From positions 558,001 through 622,000 of the forward strand of contig NZ_JBNCNS010000001.1 of the NCBI RefSeq assembly GCF_049847105.1: DNA of 64,000 nt, read 5' to 3'. Of the stretch, positions 34,638 to 43,546 are shown piece by piece; the first letter of the stretch is position 1, and each line of letters begins with the position of its first letter. The translations under genes and the position numbers were made by a program. Below the pieces are notes generated by a model. It was not told where the DNA came from. It worked only from the letters and a program-made list of their open reading frames with translations, and ran no database searches. The DNA is from Gordonia sp049847105 (GTDB lineage Bacteria > Actinomycetota > Actinomycetes > Mycobacteriales > Mycobacteriaceae).

Positions 34638-36809
34638 ATGAGTGGCAGCATGTCCCGCCGTCAAGCCATCGAGGCAGTGACGAACTACTCGGTGGAAACC
34701 GATGGATTCCCGGAACCGTTGGCAGACACCTTCGGGCGCAACGTCTTCACTTTGTCTGCGATGAAGGCCCGCCTGCCCAAGCACGTCTTCAAGGCGGTCT
34801 CGGCGACCATCGACAAGGGTGCGCCGCTCGACCCCACCATGGCCGACTACGTCGCATCGGCCATGAAGGACTGGGCGATCGAGAAGGGCGCGTCGCACTA
34901 CGCCCATGTCTTCTATCCGCTCACGGGCTTCACCGCGGAGAAGCACGACTCGTTCCTCGAACCCGACGGCTCGGGAGCCTCCTTGGCCGAGTTCCAGGGC
35001 AAGACGCTGCTACAGGGCGAGCCCGACGCCTCGAGCTTCCCCAACGGCGGTCTGCGTGGCACCTTCGAGGCCCGCGGGTACACCGGCTGGGATGTGACCA
35101 GCCCGGCCTACATCATGGAGAACCCCAACGGGAATACGCTCTGCATCCCCACGATCTTCATCTCGTGGACCGGTGAGGCGCTGGACAAGAAGACCCCGTT
35201 GCTACGCAGCCAGCAGGCGATGAGCAAGCAGGCCATGCGAGTGCTGAAGTTGTTCGGCCACGCCGAGGTCGACACCGTCGTTTCGTACGCCGGCGCCGAG
35301 CAGGAGTACTTCCTCATCGACCGTCACTTCTACTTCGCCAGGCCCGACCTGATGACCACGAACCGAACCCTGTTCGGCGACAATCCTTCCAAGGGACAGG
35401 AGTTCGACGATCACTACTTCGGGGCCATCCCCGATCGCGTACTGGCCTTCATGATCGAGCTCGACCGGGAGTTGTTCAAACAGGGCATCCCCGCGAAGAC
35501 TCGCCACAACGAGGTGGCCCCCGGACAATTCGAGCTCGCACCGGTCTTCGAGAAGTCCAACCTCGCCCACGACCACCAGCAGCTGATGATGACGACGATG
35601 AAGAACGTCGCGGAGCGGTACGGCATGGTCTGTCTGCTCCACGAGAAGCCGTTCGCCGGGGTCAACGGCTCCGGAAAACACGTCAACTTCTCGCTCGGCA
35701 ACAACAATCAGGGCAACCTGCTCAACCCGGGCGACACCCCACACGAGAACGAGCAGTTCCTGGTGTTCTGCGCGGCCATCATCCGTGGCGTGCACAAGTT
35801 CGGCGGACTGCTCCGCGCGTCCATCGCCTCGGCGTCCAACGATCACCGCCTCGGCGCGAACGAGGCACCGCCGGCCATCATCTCGATCTTCCTCGGCGAG
35901 CAGTTGATGGACGTCTTCGACCAGATTGCCAAGGGCGGCGCCAAGGCCAGCAAGGAAACCGGCGTGCTGGAACTCGGCGTCGACACCTTGCCACCACTCA
36001 AGGCGGACGCCGGCGACCGCAACCGGACGAGCCCGTTCGCCTTCACCGGCAACCGTTTCGAGTTCCGCGCCCCGGGTTCCAACCAGTCGATCGCCGATCC
36101 GATGATCGCCATCAACGCCATGTTGGCCGAATCTCTGGACTACGTCGCGAACTTCCTCGAGAAGGAGCTCGCCGACGGCGTGGAGTTCGATGCCGCGGTA
36201 CAGAAGGTGCTCGAAGGCATCATCGTCGAGCACGGCAAGGTGGTGTTCAACGGCAACGGCTACTCCGACGAATGGCAGGAGGAGGCGGCGGCGCGAGGCC
36301 TGCTCAACCTGCGCACCACCGTCGACGCGATGGCGCAGTACGACGAGCCCGCGATCCAGGAGGTCATGAGCGCGTACGGAATCCTGAGCAATCGTGAGCT
36401 GAAGGCACGCAAGGAGGTCGTGCTGGAGCAGTACTCACTCGCGCTCCTGGTGGAAGCCAAGGAGACCCTGGAGATCGCCAAGACGATGATCCTCCCTGCC
36501 GCCAACCGCTACCAGGGAGAACTCGCCGGCACCGCGGCCAGTCTGAAGGCCGCCGGCGTCGAGACCGACCACCCGGTCCTGATGTCGGTGACCAAGAGCA
36601 CCAAGGATCTCTACGCCGCGATGCTGACGCTCGAGGAGGCCATCGGTGGCTTTCACGCCGACAGCGTCGAGGGCGAGGCCGAGTACGCGCTGAAGGCGCT
36701 GATCCCCGCGATGGTCGATGTCCGGACCGTCGCGGACAAGCTCGAGAGCATCGTCGCCGACGATCTCTGGCCCCTACCGACCTACCACGAGATGCTCACC
36801 ATCCTCTGA
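34638..36809 (+). CDS. glnN: Glutamine synthetase type III
   Basis: A 723-residue enzyme, the length expected for GSIII and far larger than GSI. The ATG at 34638 follows AGGAGCGACA. Characteristic segments are GRNVFTLSAMKARLP, AGAEQEYFLIDR, PAKTRHNEVAPGQFELAPVFE, HEKPFAGVNGSGKHVNFSLG, LGANEAPPAIISIFLGE and NRFEFRAPGSNQS. It makes glutamine from glutamate, ammonia and ATP. It is presumably additional to GlnA1/GlnA2 elsewhere. No adjacent nitrogen regulator is seen. A strong hairpin follows the stop. Confidence 0.95.
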   Translation: MSGSMSRRQAIEAVTNYSVETDGFPEPLADTFGRNVFTLSAMKARLPKHVFKAVSATIDKGAPLDPTMADYVASAMKDWAIEKGASHYAHVFYPLTGFTAEKHDSFLEPDGSGASLAEFQGKTLLQGEPDASSFPNGGLRGTFEARGYTGWDVTSPAYIMENPNGNTLCIPTIFISWTGEALDKKTPLLRSQQAMSKQAMRVLKLFGHAEVDTVVSYAGAEQEYFLIDRHFYFARPDLMTTNRTLFGDNPSKGQEFDDHYFGAIPDRVLAFMIELDRELFKQGIPAKTRHNEVAPGQFELAPVFEKSNLAHDHQQLMMTTMKNVAERYGMVCLLHEKPFAGVNGSGKHVNFSLGNNNQGNLLNPGDTPHENEQFLVFCAAIIRGVHKFGGLLRASIASASNDHRLGANEAPPAIISIFLGEQLMDVFDQIAKGGAKASKETGVLELGVDTLPPLKADAGDRNRTSPFAFTGNRFEFRAPGSNQSIADPMIAINAMLAESLDYVANFLEKELADGVEFDAAVQKVLEGIIVEHGKVVFNGNGYSDEWQEEAAARGLLNLRTTVDAMAQYDEPAIQEVMSAYGILSNRELKARKEVVLEQYSLALLVEAKETLEIAKTMILPAANRYQGELAGTAASLKAAGVETDHPVLMSVTKSTKDLYAAMLTLEEAIGGFHADSVEGEAEYALKALIPAMVDVRTVADKLESIVADDLWPLPTYHEMLTIL

Positions 36810-36823
36810 GCTCGTCGACTTGT

Positions 36824-36860
36824 GACAGTGCCCGCCGGAACTTCACCGGTGGGCACTGTC
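36824..36860 (+). terminator. Strong terminator hairpin after glutamine synthetase
   Basis: GACAGTGCCC (36824-36833) and GGGCACTGTC (36851-36860) form a perfect 10-bp stem, and CCGG/CCGG inside extends it. It starts 15 bp after the stop codon. No U-tract follows, in keeping with actinobacterial terminators. Confidence 0.7.
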
Positions 36861-36869
36861 GTCTCCCCG

Positions 36870-37124
36870 CCCGCCGACAGCAACCGGTTTCCCGCCGACG
36901 GCAACCCGTTTAGCGCCGACGGCAACCCATTTCGTGCCGACGGCAACCCCGATATCGCGCGAGTGGGAGGCCGTGGAGCGACCATCACGCACAACCATGC
37001 CGTCAGGCCGCTCGTTCGCCCAACCGCTACGGTGCTGTCGGCGCTAAACGGGTTGCTGTCGGCGCAGATTCGGTTGCCGTCGGCGGGATCGAGGTTGCTG
37101 TCGGCGGGAAATGGGTTGCTGTCG
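36870..37124. repeat. Inverted array of 21-bp units (array B)
   Basis: Four head-to-tail 21-bp units (36870-36953) share the core CCGAC(A/G)GCAACC; the second is CCCGCCGACGGCAACCCGTT plus T. After a 77-bp spacer, four and a half reverse-complement units (37031-37124) follow, core GGTTGCTGTCGGCG. The array fills the gap between convergent glutamine synthetase and DksA-like genes. Unit length, inversion and placement repeat those of array A although the unit sequence differs. Chance open frames through it would encode 7-residue repeats; I regard it as non-coding. Confidence 0.85.
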
Positions 37125-37127
37125 AGA

Positions 37128-37496
37128 TCACCAACGTCGGGCGGAATTACGCGCCGCGCAGGCGATGCAGTGCCGCGCGGCAGGCAGCGCGTCGAGACGC
37201 TCCGAGCCGATCGGCTCACCGCAGCTCTCGCAGCGGCCGTAGGTCCCGTGATCGAGGCGGCCGAACGCCGCATCGATCTCCTCGAGCCGCACCCGCGATC
37301 TGTCCAGTTGCGCGACGAGTTGTCCGCGCTCGACGGCGAGTGTCGTGCCTTCGGGGTCGTGCTCGTCGTCGGAGCTGGAATCCGCAGTGGCCTCGATGAC
37401 CGACTCCAATCGGGCCGACAAGGACTCGATGAGCGCCAGCGTGGAGGCACGGTCGGCGCTCAGCGCTGCCCGAGCGCCGTCGGGTTCAGTGACCAT
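37128..37496 (-). CDS. DksA/TraR-type C4 zinc-finger protein
   Basis: A 122-residue protein. The N-terminal two thirds is a helical coiled-coil region rich in Arg, Glu and Leu (LIESLSARLESVIEA, VAQLDRSRVRLEEIDAAFGRLDHGTYGRC). The C-terminus carries CESCGEPI and CIAC, the four zinc ligands of the DksA/TraR family. Such proteins enter the RNA polymerase secondary channel or act as small regulators. The acidic loop between the helices (SSSDDEHDPEG) lacks the exact DksA tip sequence. It follows the PucR-type gene by 9 bp and probably shares its transcript. Confidence 0.88.
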   Translation of the reverse strand: MVTEPDGARAALSADRASTLALIESLSARLESVIEATADSSSDDEHDPEGTTLAVERGQLVAQLDRSRVRLEEIDAAFGRLDHGTYGRCESCGEPIGSERLDALPAARHCIACAARNSARRW

Positions 37497-37505
37497 CTGG
37501 ACACC

Positions 37506-39140
37506 TCACCGTGCCGCCGCGCCGGCACGCAACGACAGCGCGACGACGAGCCTGGTCGCCGGGTCGTCGAGGTCCATTCCGGTGAGCTCCTGCAGCCGAC
37601 GGATCCGATACCGCAGGGTGTTCGGGTGGATGTGCAAAGTCGTTGCTGCCGAGCGCACATCGCCGAACCGGTCGAGGTACACGCGTAACGACGAGGTGAA
37701 CTCGCTGCCGGTGCGCTCGTCCGTCTCGGCGAGCTCGACGACCCGGGTGTCCATCAGTTCCGGGTTCGCGGTGAGGTGGGCGACGATCTCGCCGAGGAGA
37801 ACGCCCGTCTGCGATTCGCCGACCGTGGTCACATCGGCGATCAGCTCTCCTTCGCGTTCGGCGGCGTCGAGGACGCGATCGACCTGGGCGCGCAGCGCAG
37901 GCACCGACGCGAGACCATCCTCCGGACCGGCGATCACGGCCCGTAGCGCGACGCCGAACTGGCGTTCCGCCGCCGCGACCACCGATCTCCCCCAGGTGCG
38001 GGTCGCGTCGGGATCCACTTGCGGGAGTACGACGTACGCGCGAGATCCGATCGTGGACGTCACCGACAGTGGACTGAACGCGCTCGCGTGCAAGGTGAGT
38101 GCCGACACCTCCCCGGCCCCCTGGAGCATCGCGGCCGGGCCCTCGTCGTCGTCTGCCGTGGCGAAACCGGCGACCGTCATCGGGAGGTCGACAGCGATAC
38201 CGAGCTGCGCGCCGAGGTAATCCGCGTCGACGATCTCCCCCCGCGCACCCAGGAGACGCCGGACCACGTCGTCGTGAGCGGTGCCCGCGGTCTTGCGTCG
38301 CGAGATCATCCGTGCGGCAACGGCCGACGCCCCGGCAAGCACCTCGTCGGTGTCGATGGTCAACGCCGTGCGTCCTTGCTGGAGCCATACGACACCGAGG
38401 AACTCTTCCGGTCCGTCCGCCGCGGGCCTGCGGATGCCGATGGCGCGCCGGGGGCGCAGCGCCAGATCGGCCCGCTCGTCGACGACGACCACGTCCGTGC
38501 CGGTCCGTACCGCGTCCATCACCCCCCACTGCCGCAGCCAGGCGAGCATCTCCGGTGGCCCTTCGCGTCCGAGGATCGAGAGCCGACGCAACTCGTCGGC
38601 CTCGTCCCCGGCGCTGCTGTAGGCGAGGACGTGGGACCGCTCGTCCTCGATGCTGACCAGTCCGCCGGTTCGCCGGGCGACCTCGCCCGCCAGTTCGAAG
38701 AGATCGCCGATCGCCCCGGATCGCATCGACTCACCTGCCATACCGGAGCCGGGCCCGGGCGCGCCCTCCAGGACGCGCATGACCAGATGATAGATCCGCT
38801 CCCAGCGCGCATGGGGATCGATCGCGATGACGGCGACGCCGGTCGTCTCGGCACGTTCGACGACACGCTCGGACGGCGCCTTGCAGAGGATGGCCACCGG
38901 CCGGTGTGCGCCGAGACCCGACAGCCACGTGAGCACGGCGTCGTCGGGGACGCCGACGAACAGGAACAGTTCGGCGCCTCGGGCCGCGCGGCCCAGGCCG
39001 AGGAGGATGTCGTCGACGTCGAGGAGTGCCGCCGACGACAGACGCTGGTCCAGGCCGCTCGGAGCGCCGACCAGGTTCGCCACCGTGCTGTCGAGGGCGA
39101 GGAGCAGTTGACCGAGGGATACGCCCGCAGGTGTGGTCAT
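37506..39140 (-). CDS. PucR/CdaR-type transcriptional regulator
   Basis: A 544-residue protein from ATG 39140 (MTTPAGVSLGQLL). The N-terminal 115 residues fit the purine-catabolism regulator-type PucR domain. A GAF-like middle region follows (LFELAGEVARRTGGLVSIEDERSHVLAYSS), then a GGDEF-like remnant (YVVLPQVDPDATRTWGRSV). The C-terminal helix-turn-helix is ATTLHIHPNTLRYRIRRLQELTG. Family members sense small metabolites such as allantoin, proline or GABA. The target is unknown; the proline genes 7 kb downstream are a possible but unproven target. Confidence 0.88.
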   Translation of the reverse strand: MTTPAGVSLGQLLLALDSTVANLVGAPSGLDQRLSSAALLDVDDILLGLGRAARGAELFLFVGVPDDAVLTWLSGLGAHRPVAILCKAPSERVVERAETTGVAVIAIDPHARWERIYHLVMRVLEGAPGPGSGMAGESMRSGAIGDLFELAGEVARRTGGLVSIEDERSHVLAYSSAGDEADELRRLSILGREGPPEMLAWLRQWGVMDAVRTGTDVVVVDERADLALRPRRAIGIRRPAADGPEEFLGVVWLQQGRTALTIDTDEVLAGASAVAARMISRRKTAGTAHDDVVRRLLGARGEIVDADYLGAQLGIAVDLPMTVAGFATADDDEGPAAMLQGAGEVSALTLHASAFSPLSVTSTIGSRAYVVLPQVDPDATRTWGRSVVAAAERQFGVALRAVIAGPEDGLASVPALRAQVDRVLDAAEREGELIADVTTVGESQTGVLLGEIVAHLTANPELMDTRVVELAETDERTGSEFTSSLRVYLDRFGDVRSAATTLHIHPNTLRYRIRRLQELTGMDLDDPATRLVVALSLRAGAAAR

Positions 39141-39205
39141 ACGGCCAATTATCGCCCTACACATTGTGTGATCGGACAGGTTCCCGATGACTCGGCGCGA
39201 ATCGG

Positions 39206-39910
39206 TCAGCGATGCAACACGGCCGCAAACGCGACCCGGTCGCCACGGTAGAGCGACCGCACCACCTCGATGGGCATCCCGTCGACATCGAGCGAGCGCC
39301 GGCGGAGCAGCATCATCGGCATGAGGGTCGTCGTCTCCAGTAGATCGGCCTCCCGTGGGGAAGCCAGCGCGGTCTCGATGCGCTCCTCGGCACTGGCGAA
39401 CTCGACGCCTTCCGCACGTATTGCGGCGTACAGCGACGTCTGCGGGTCGAAGGTCGCCGCAAAGTCGCCGAATCTCGCTTGGGCGAGATAAGTGCTCTCC
39501 AGACCCAGCTTGACGCCGTCCGCCAGCAATACCCGTTCGAGGTGCATCACCGGCGAACCCGGCGCGATACCCAGCGCCTCACACATCGACTCATCACCAA
39601 CGATGTCCTCGAAGGTCACCAGAATGCGTCCCGGCACCCGTCCGTGTTCCTTCGCCCCCTCGGTGTAGGACCGTAATGACAACGGCTGCACCATTTTCGG
39701 CGACGACACCACGGTCCGACGACCTCGCCTCTCGATCCGTCCTTCGACGAGCAGATCCTGCAACGCCTGCCGCACCGTCTCCCGCGCGACCGAGAACTGC
39801 TCGGCGAGCGCACGTTCGGGCGGAACGGCGTCACCCTCCTCGAGGGCGGACACCATTCGCTCGAGCTCGGTCCGGACCCGGTAGTACTTGCGGGGTTCGA
39901 CGGTCACCAT
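39206..39910 (-). CDS. GntR/HutC-family regulator of the aminophosphonate locus
   Basis: A 234-residue regulator. The winged helix is ERMVSALEEGDAVPPERALAEQFSVARETVRQALQDLLVEGRIERRGRRTVV. The UTRA effector domain follows (SPVMHLERVLLADGVKLGLESTYLAQARF). Its ATG overlaps the end of the HD-oxygenase gene by 7 bp, so the two are one operon. HutC-type regulators recognise TGGTCTAGACCA-like palindromes, and two exact copies lie in the divergent promoter region 40485-40543. The regulator therefore probably represses both arms, with an aminophosphonate as inducer; this last step is inference. Confidence 0.92.
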   Translation of the reverse strand: MVTVEPRKYYRVRTELERMVSALEEGDAVPPERALAEQFSVARETVRQALQDLLVEGRIERRGRRTVVSSPKMVQPLSLRSYTEGAKEHGRVPGRILVTFEDIVGDESMCEALGIAPGSPVMHLERVLLADGVKLGLESTYLAQARFGDFAATFDPQTSLYAAIRAEGVEFASAEERIETALASPREADLLETTTLMPMMLLRRRSLDVDGMPIEVVRSLYRGDRVAFAAVLHR

Positions 39911-40464
39911 GGCACTCCCCTCGACCGCCGCTCGACCGCCGATCGATCGGCAATTCTCCCCGCCAGGATGCCGATTTCGCCGATCTCCATGCCGGGTGCC
40001 CCGACAACCTTTGCGGCGTCGTCGTATCGACGCAACCGGACGGCATCGGGCCACCACGGGTGCGTCGTCCACGCAGCATCGACACCCCCCGCTCCGCCCT
40101 GGTGCGCCAGCGAATCCACCGAGGTCTCGGAAAGTCCGGCGGCATAGCCGGATTCGGTGTCCGCAAGAAATCGCTTCGCCGCGACGTGCGCCCCGGCCAG
40201 CCAGCCCACCCGCGCCCCGAAGCGGGGAGTCAGCCATTCACGGGCGATCCGGTCGTGTGGCTCCGGCCCGGGCAGGAGCGGGCTCCGGCCGACATCGTGG
40301 AGAACCGCGGCGAGGACCAGCTCGTCGGACGCGCCGTCGACCCGTGCATGCCATCCGGCCTGCATCGCGTGGTCGAACTCGTCGACGGTCGGCTCATCCC
40401 AGACGCCACGCAGGGATCGGAGCACAGCGGTCACCTCAGCAGCGGCCTCGGAGGAAGACGACAT
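39904..40464 (-). CDS. PhnZ-like HD-domain oxygenase of phosphonate catabolism
   Basis: A 186-residue protein from ATG 40464 (40476 is possible). It carries the ligand pattern of the mixed-valent diiron HD oxygenases PhnZ and TmpB: His32 with Gln35 (DHAMQAG), His56-Asp57 (VLHDVGR), His70, His93 with Lys97 (HVAAKRFL) and Asp148 or Asp149 (RRYDDAAK). PhnZ cleaves 2-amino-1-hydroxyethylphosphonate to glycine and phosphate. The partner hydroxylase PhnY is not seen here, so the source of a hydroxylated substrate is open. It is co-transcribed with the GntR regulator. Confidence 0.82.
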   Translation of the reverse strand: MSSSSEAAAEVTAVLRSLRGVWDEPTVDEFDHAMQAGWHARVDGASDELVLAAVLHDVGRSPLLPGPEPHDRIAREWLTPRFGARVGWLAGAHVAAKRFLADTESGYAAGLSETSVDSLAHQGGAGGVDAAWTTHPWWPDAVRLRRYDDAAKVVGAPGMEIGEIGILAGRIADRSAVERRSRGVPW

Positions 40465-40484
40465 GTACCCGAGCATAGCGTTTC

Positions 40485-40543
40485 TGGTCTAGACCAAAAG
40501 TTCACCGAGTGTTTCCACGGAGGATCCTGTTTGGTCTAGACCA
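40485..40543. promoter_or_regulatory. Two palindromic GntR/HutC operators
   Basis: TGGTCTAGACCA occurs at 40485-40496 and again at 40532-40543. The second copy extends to a perfect 16-bp palindrome, TTTGGTCTAGACCAAA. Centres are 47 bp apart. One flanks the HD-oxygenase start and the other lies about 20 bp before the FAD oxidoreductase start, so each divergent promoter has its own site. Confidence 0.88.
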
Positions 40544-40563
40544 AAGATTGCACACTGGTCCGC

Positions 40564-41700
40564 ATGAAGATCATCGTCATCGGCGGCGGAATCCTGGGCA
40601 CCGCCCACGCCTGGTCGGCGGTCGTTCGCGGGCACCGGGTGGTGCAGATCGAACGCGAACGCGAGGCGCGTGGCGCCACGGTCCGCAACTTCGGTCTCGT
40701 GTGGGTCTCCGGGCGCGCACCGGGCGAACTCGCTGCGGCGCAACGGTCCCGCGATCTCTGGGAGAAGATCGGGACCGAGGTACCCGGGATCGGGTTCCGA
40801 CCGTGTGGGTCACTCACGCTGGTCCGGAGCGCCGCGGAGCTCGCCGTGGCCGAAGACGTGTCCACCCGGCCCGACGCCGCCGATCGCAGCTTCACCCTGC
40901 TCGACCCGGAAGCCGTGCGACGGATCAATCCCGCGCTGCGTGGCGACTTCCGCGCCGGGCTGCACTGTTCTCGTGACGGTGCAGTCGAGTCCCGCATCGC
41001 GCTACCCGCTCTCCGATCCCATCTGGCCGGTACCGGTCGATACGATTTCGTGCCCGGACGCGAGGTCCGGTCGGTCGAATCGGCAGAGTCCGGCGTGTCG
41101 GTGCGCGACGACCACGGCACGACTCATCGTGGCGACGCGGTCATCCACTGTCCGGGCGCGTCACACGGTGGCCTCACCCGTGAACTGCTCGGTTCGGCGC
41201 CGCCGGTCCGACGCGTCCGCCTGCAGATGATGCAGACCGCTCCACTCGGCGAGGAACTGACCACCGCCATCGCCGACGCCGACAGTTTCCGGTACTACCC
41301 GGGTTTCGCCGGCGACGCACTCGAGGTGCTCACCGCAAACCAATCCCAGGTTCCGGTCGCGGCCGAGCACCACATGCAGTTGCTCTGCGTGCAACGGCTC
41401 GACGGCGGTCTGACGATCGGCGACACCCACGAGTACGACGACGACGCCGTGTTCGGATTCGATGTCGACGAGGGGCCTTACGAGCATCTCCGGCAGGTCG
41501 TCGAATCCCTGCTCGGACGGCCGCTGCCCGGCATCGCCCGCCGGTGGTCGGGCGTCTATTCACAATGCCTCGACCCGGCCGCGATCGCATTCCGGGAGCA
41601 GGTGTCGCCCGGCGTCTGGGTGGTCACCGGTCCCGGCGGCCGTGGGATGACGCTCGGCCCCGCCATCGGCGAGCAGACCGCCGACCTGATGAACCTCTGA
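40564..41700 (+). CDS. Phosphonate-associated FAD-dependent amine oxidoreductase
   Basis: A 378-residue DAO-type flavoprotein. It begins IIVIGGGILGTAHAWSAVVRGH with the dinucleotide-binding glycines and an acidic ribose-binding region. GATVRNFGLVW is the signature of the group found with phosphonatase genes (TIGR03364-like, also called PbfD type). The C-terminus GPGGRGMTLGPAIGEQTADLM contacts FAD. Members oxidise 2-aminoethylphosphonate or its N-methyl derivative to phosphonoacetaldehyde, which the next gene would hydrolyse. No PhnW transaminase is present, so this enzyme probably replaces it. Confidence 0.88.
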   Translation: MKIIVIGGGILGTAHAWSAVVRGHRVVQIEREREARGATVRNFGLVWVSGRAPGELAAAQRSRDLWEKIGTEVPGIGFRPCGSLTLVRSAAELAVAEDVSTRPDAADRSFTLLDPEAVRRINPALRGDFRAGLHCSRDGAVESRIALPALRSHLAGTGRYDFVPGREVRSVESAESGVSVRDDHGTTHRGDAVIHCPGASHGGLTRELLGSAPPVRRVRLQMMQTAPLGEELTTAIADADSFRYYPGFAGDALEVLTANQSQVPVAAEHHMQLLCVQRLDGGLTIGDTHEYDDDAVFGFDVDEGPYEHLRQVVESLLGRPLPGIARRWSGVYSQCLDPAAIAFREQVSPGVWVVTGPGGRGMTLGPAIGEQTADLMNL

Positions 41701-41722
41701 GCCCGACTCGAAAGGTATTCCC

Positions 41723-42406
41723 TTGTCCGACCTGAAGATCCGCCTGGCCGCAGTCGACATGGCAGGCACCACAGTCGCCGACGACGGCCTCGTGCTGGCC
41801 GCCTTCGATGCGGCGGCCGAGGCCGCCGGGCTCCCCGCGGAGGGCCCTGGCCACCAACGGGCGCGCCAGTACGTGGTCGACACGATGGGCCAGTCCAAGA
41901 TCGTCGTCTTCCGCCATCTGGTCGGCGGTGACGAAGTGCGTGCCCAACTCGCCAACACGGCATTCGAGAATGCCTACGCCTCATCGCTTTCCGATGGCGG
42001 CGTGCGGGAGATCGGCGGAGCCGCCGACACCATCGAATCGTTGCGTACCGCCGGGATCAAGGTCGCACTGACCACCGGCTTCAGTGCCGAGACACAGCGG
42101 CGGCTGCTGACCGCGCTCGGCTGGGTAGACCTCGCGGACCTCGCGGTCGCACCGTCGGCCACCCTCCGCGGCCGCCCGTTCCCGGACATGATCCTGTCCG
42201 CGGTGATCGACCTGCGGATCGACGATGTCCGCCAGGTCGCGGTCCTCGGCGACACCGCCAACGACATCACGTGCGGCATCCGAGCAGGCGCCGAGATCGT
42301 GGCAGGCGCCCTCACCGGCGCCCACGACGAAACGCGCCTGAACGCGGCCGGCGCCACCCACATCGTCGACTCCGTGAGCCAGTTCGGCGAGCTGCTCACC
42401 CATTGA
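41723..42406 (+). CDS. PhnX-like phosphonoacetaldehyde hydrolase (HAD family)
   Basis: A 227-residue protein with TTG start after AAAGGTATTCCC. The HAD nucleophile motif is AVDMAGTTV. MGQSKIVVFRHL holds the lysine expected to form a Schiff base with phosphonoacetaldehyde, as in PhnX. The HAD lysine/threonine region is in ALTTGFS and the acidic pair in VLGDTANDITCG. It belongs to the PhnX-like subgroup (TIGR03351 type), with somewhat less certain chemistry than classical PhnX. It is 22 bp downstream of the FAD enzyme gene. The products would be acetaldehyde and phosphate. Confidence 0.88.
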   Translation: MSDLKIRLAAVDMAGTTVADDGLVLAAFDAAAEAAGLPAEGPGHQRARQYVVDTMGQSKIVVFRHLVGGDEVRAQLANTAFENAYASSLSDGGVREIGGAADTIESLRTAGIKVALTTGFSAETQRRLLTALGWVDLADLAVAPSATLRGRPFPDMILSAVIDLRIDDVRQVAVLGDTANDITCGIRAGAEIVAGALTGAHDETRLNAAGATHIVDSVSQFGELLTH

Positions 42407-42483
42407 TCCAGCCCCGGGACCGCACGCAACGGCGCGTCGGCCCCCGATCACCTCAACCTCATCACCCGAATGAAGGAAACAGC

Positions 42484-43545
42484 ATGCGCCTCTCCGTCTT
42501 TCGACGTGGCACCTGGCGTGCCGCGGTTCTCGCCCTGACCACGGCCACCGTCGCCGTCACCGCCGCCTGTGGCGGTACCGGAACCTCCGAGTCCGGCGAC
42601 AAGAGCATCACCGTTTACACCGCCGACGGGCTCGGAAGCTGGTACAAGACCGAGTTCGACACCTTCCGGCAGCAGACCGGGATCTCGGTCAACATCGTGG
42701 AAGCCGGTTCGGGAGAGGTGGTGTCGCGCGTCCAGAAGGAGCAGTCCAATCCGCAGGCAGACCTGCTGGTCACCTTGCCGCCGTTCATCCAGAAGGCGGC
42801 GGGCGAGGGCCTACTCGCCGACAGCGGAGTGGACACCACGGCGGTGGACAAGGCCGACAAGGACGCCGGCGGCAAGTATGTCGCCATCGTCGACAACTAC
42901 CTGTCGTTCATCGCGAATCCGTCGGCGACGCCCGCGCCGAAGACCTGGGACGACCTCCTCGCACCGCGATTCACGGACAAGATCCAGTACTCCACACCCG
43001 GCCAAGCCGGTGACGGCACCGCGGTTCTGCTCCTGCTGCAACACCTCATGGGCGATCAGGCCGCCCTCGACTACCTCGCGAAATTGCAGGTCAACAACGT
43101 CGGTCCGTCGAGCTCGACCGGTAAGCTCCAGCCCAAGGTCAGCAATGGTGAACTGATGGTCGCCAACGGCGACGTGCAGATGAACCTGGCATCGATCCGC
43201 GACGACGGGTCGAAGTTCAACCTGTTCTTCCCCGCCATGCCCGACGGGTCGCGGACCACCGTGTCACTGCCCTACTTCGCGGGCATCACCAAGGGAGCGC
43301 CGCACGCCGACAACGCCCAGAAGCTCCTCGAGTTCCTGCTCTCGAAGGACGTCCAACAGACCGTGGGCACCCAGGCGCTCGGTGTCTCGGTGCGCACCGA
43401 CGTGACGCCGCCGGCTCCCGACGGCACCACCCCGACCCCGTCCGAGGTGATCAAGGGGGTCACCGTGTGGAACCCCGATTGGAACTCGGTACTCACGTCG
43501 CTCGATGCCGACGTCTCCGCGTACCAGAAGTCCACCGGGAGTTGA
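42484..43545 (+). CDS. Aminophosphonate ABC transporter substrate-binding lipoprotein
   Basis: A 353-residue extracellular solute-binding protein. The signal ends in the lipobox VTAACGG, so the mature protein is membrane-tethered. ITVYTADGLGSWYKTEFDTFRQQTGISVNIVEAGSGEVVSRV is the opening of the Fbp/PhnS-like family, which binds phosphonates or iron. Location between phosphonatase-type enzymes and transporter subunits favours 2-aminoethylphosphonate. The stop overlaps almost directly with the ATPase start (1-bp gap). Confidence 0.9.
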   Translation: MRLSVFRRGTWRAAVLALTTATVAVTAACGGTGTSESGDKSITVYTADGLGSWYKTEFDTFRQQTGISVNIVEAGSGEVVSRVQKEQSNPQADLLVTLPPFIQKAAGEGLLADSGVDTTAVDKADKDAGGKYVAIVDNYLSFIANPSATPAPKTWDDLLAPRFTDKIQYSTPGQAGDGTAVLLLLQHLMGDQAALDYLAKLQVNNVGPSSSTGKLQPKVSNGELMVANGDVQMNLASIRDDGSKFNLFFPAMPDGSRTTVSLPYFAGITKGAPHADNAQKLLEFLLSKDVQQTVGTQALGVSVRTDVTPPAPDGTTPTPSEVIKGVTVWNPDWNSVLTSLDADVSAYQKSTGS

Positions 43546-43546
43546 G

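Noticed and set aside
36822..37688. Open frame through array B as a protein with 7-residue repeats
   Set aside because: It overlaps the well-supported DksA-like and PucR genes on the other strand, and its first part only mirrors the 21-bp DNA repeat. No ribosome site or homologue pattern is seen.
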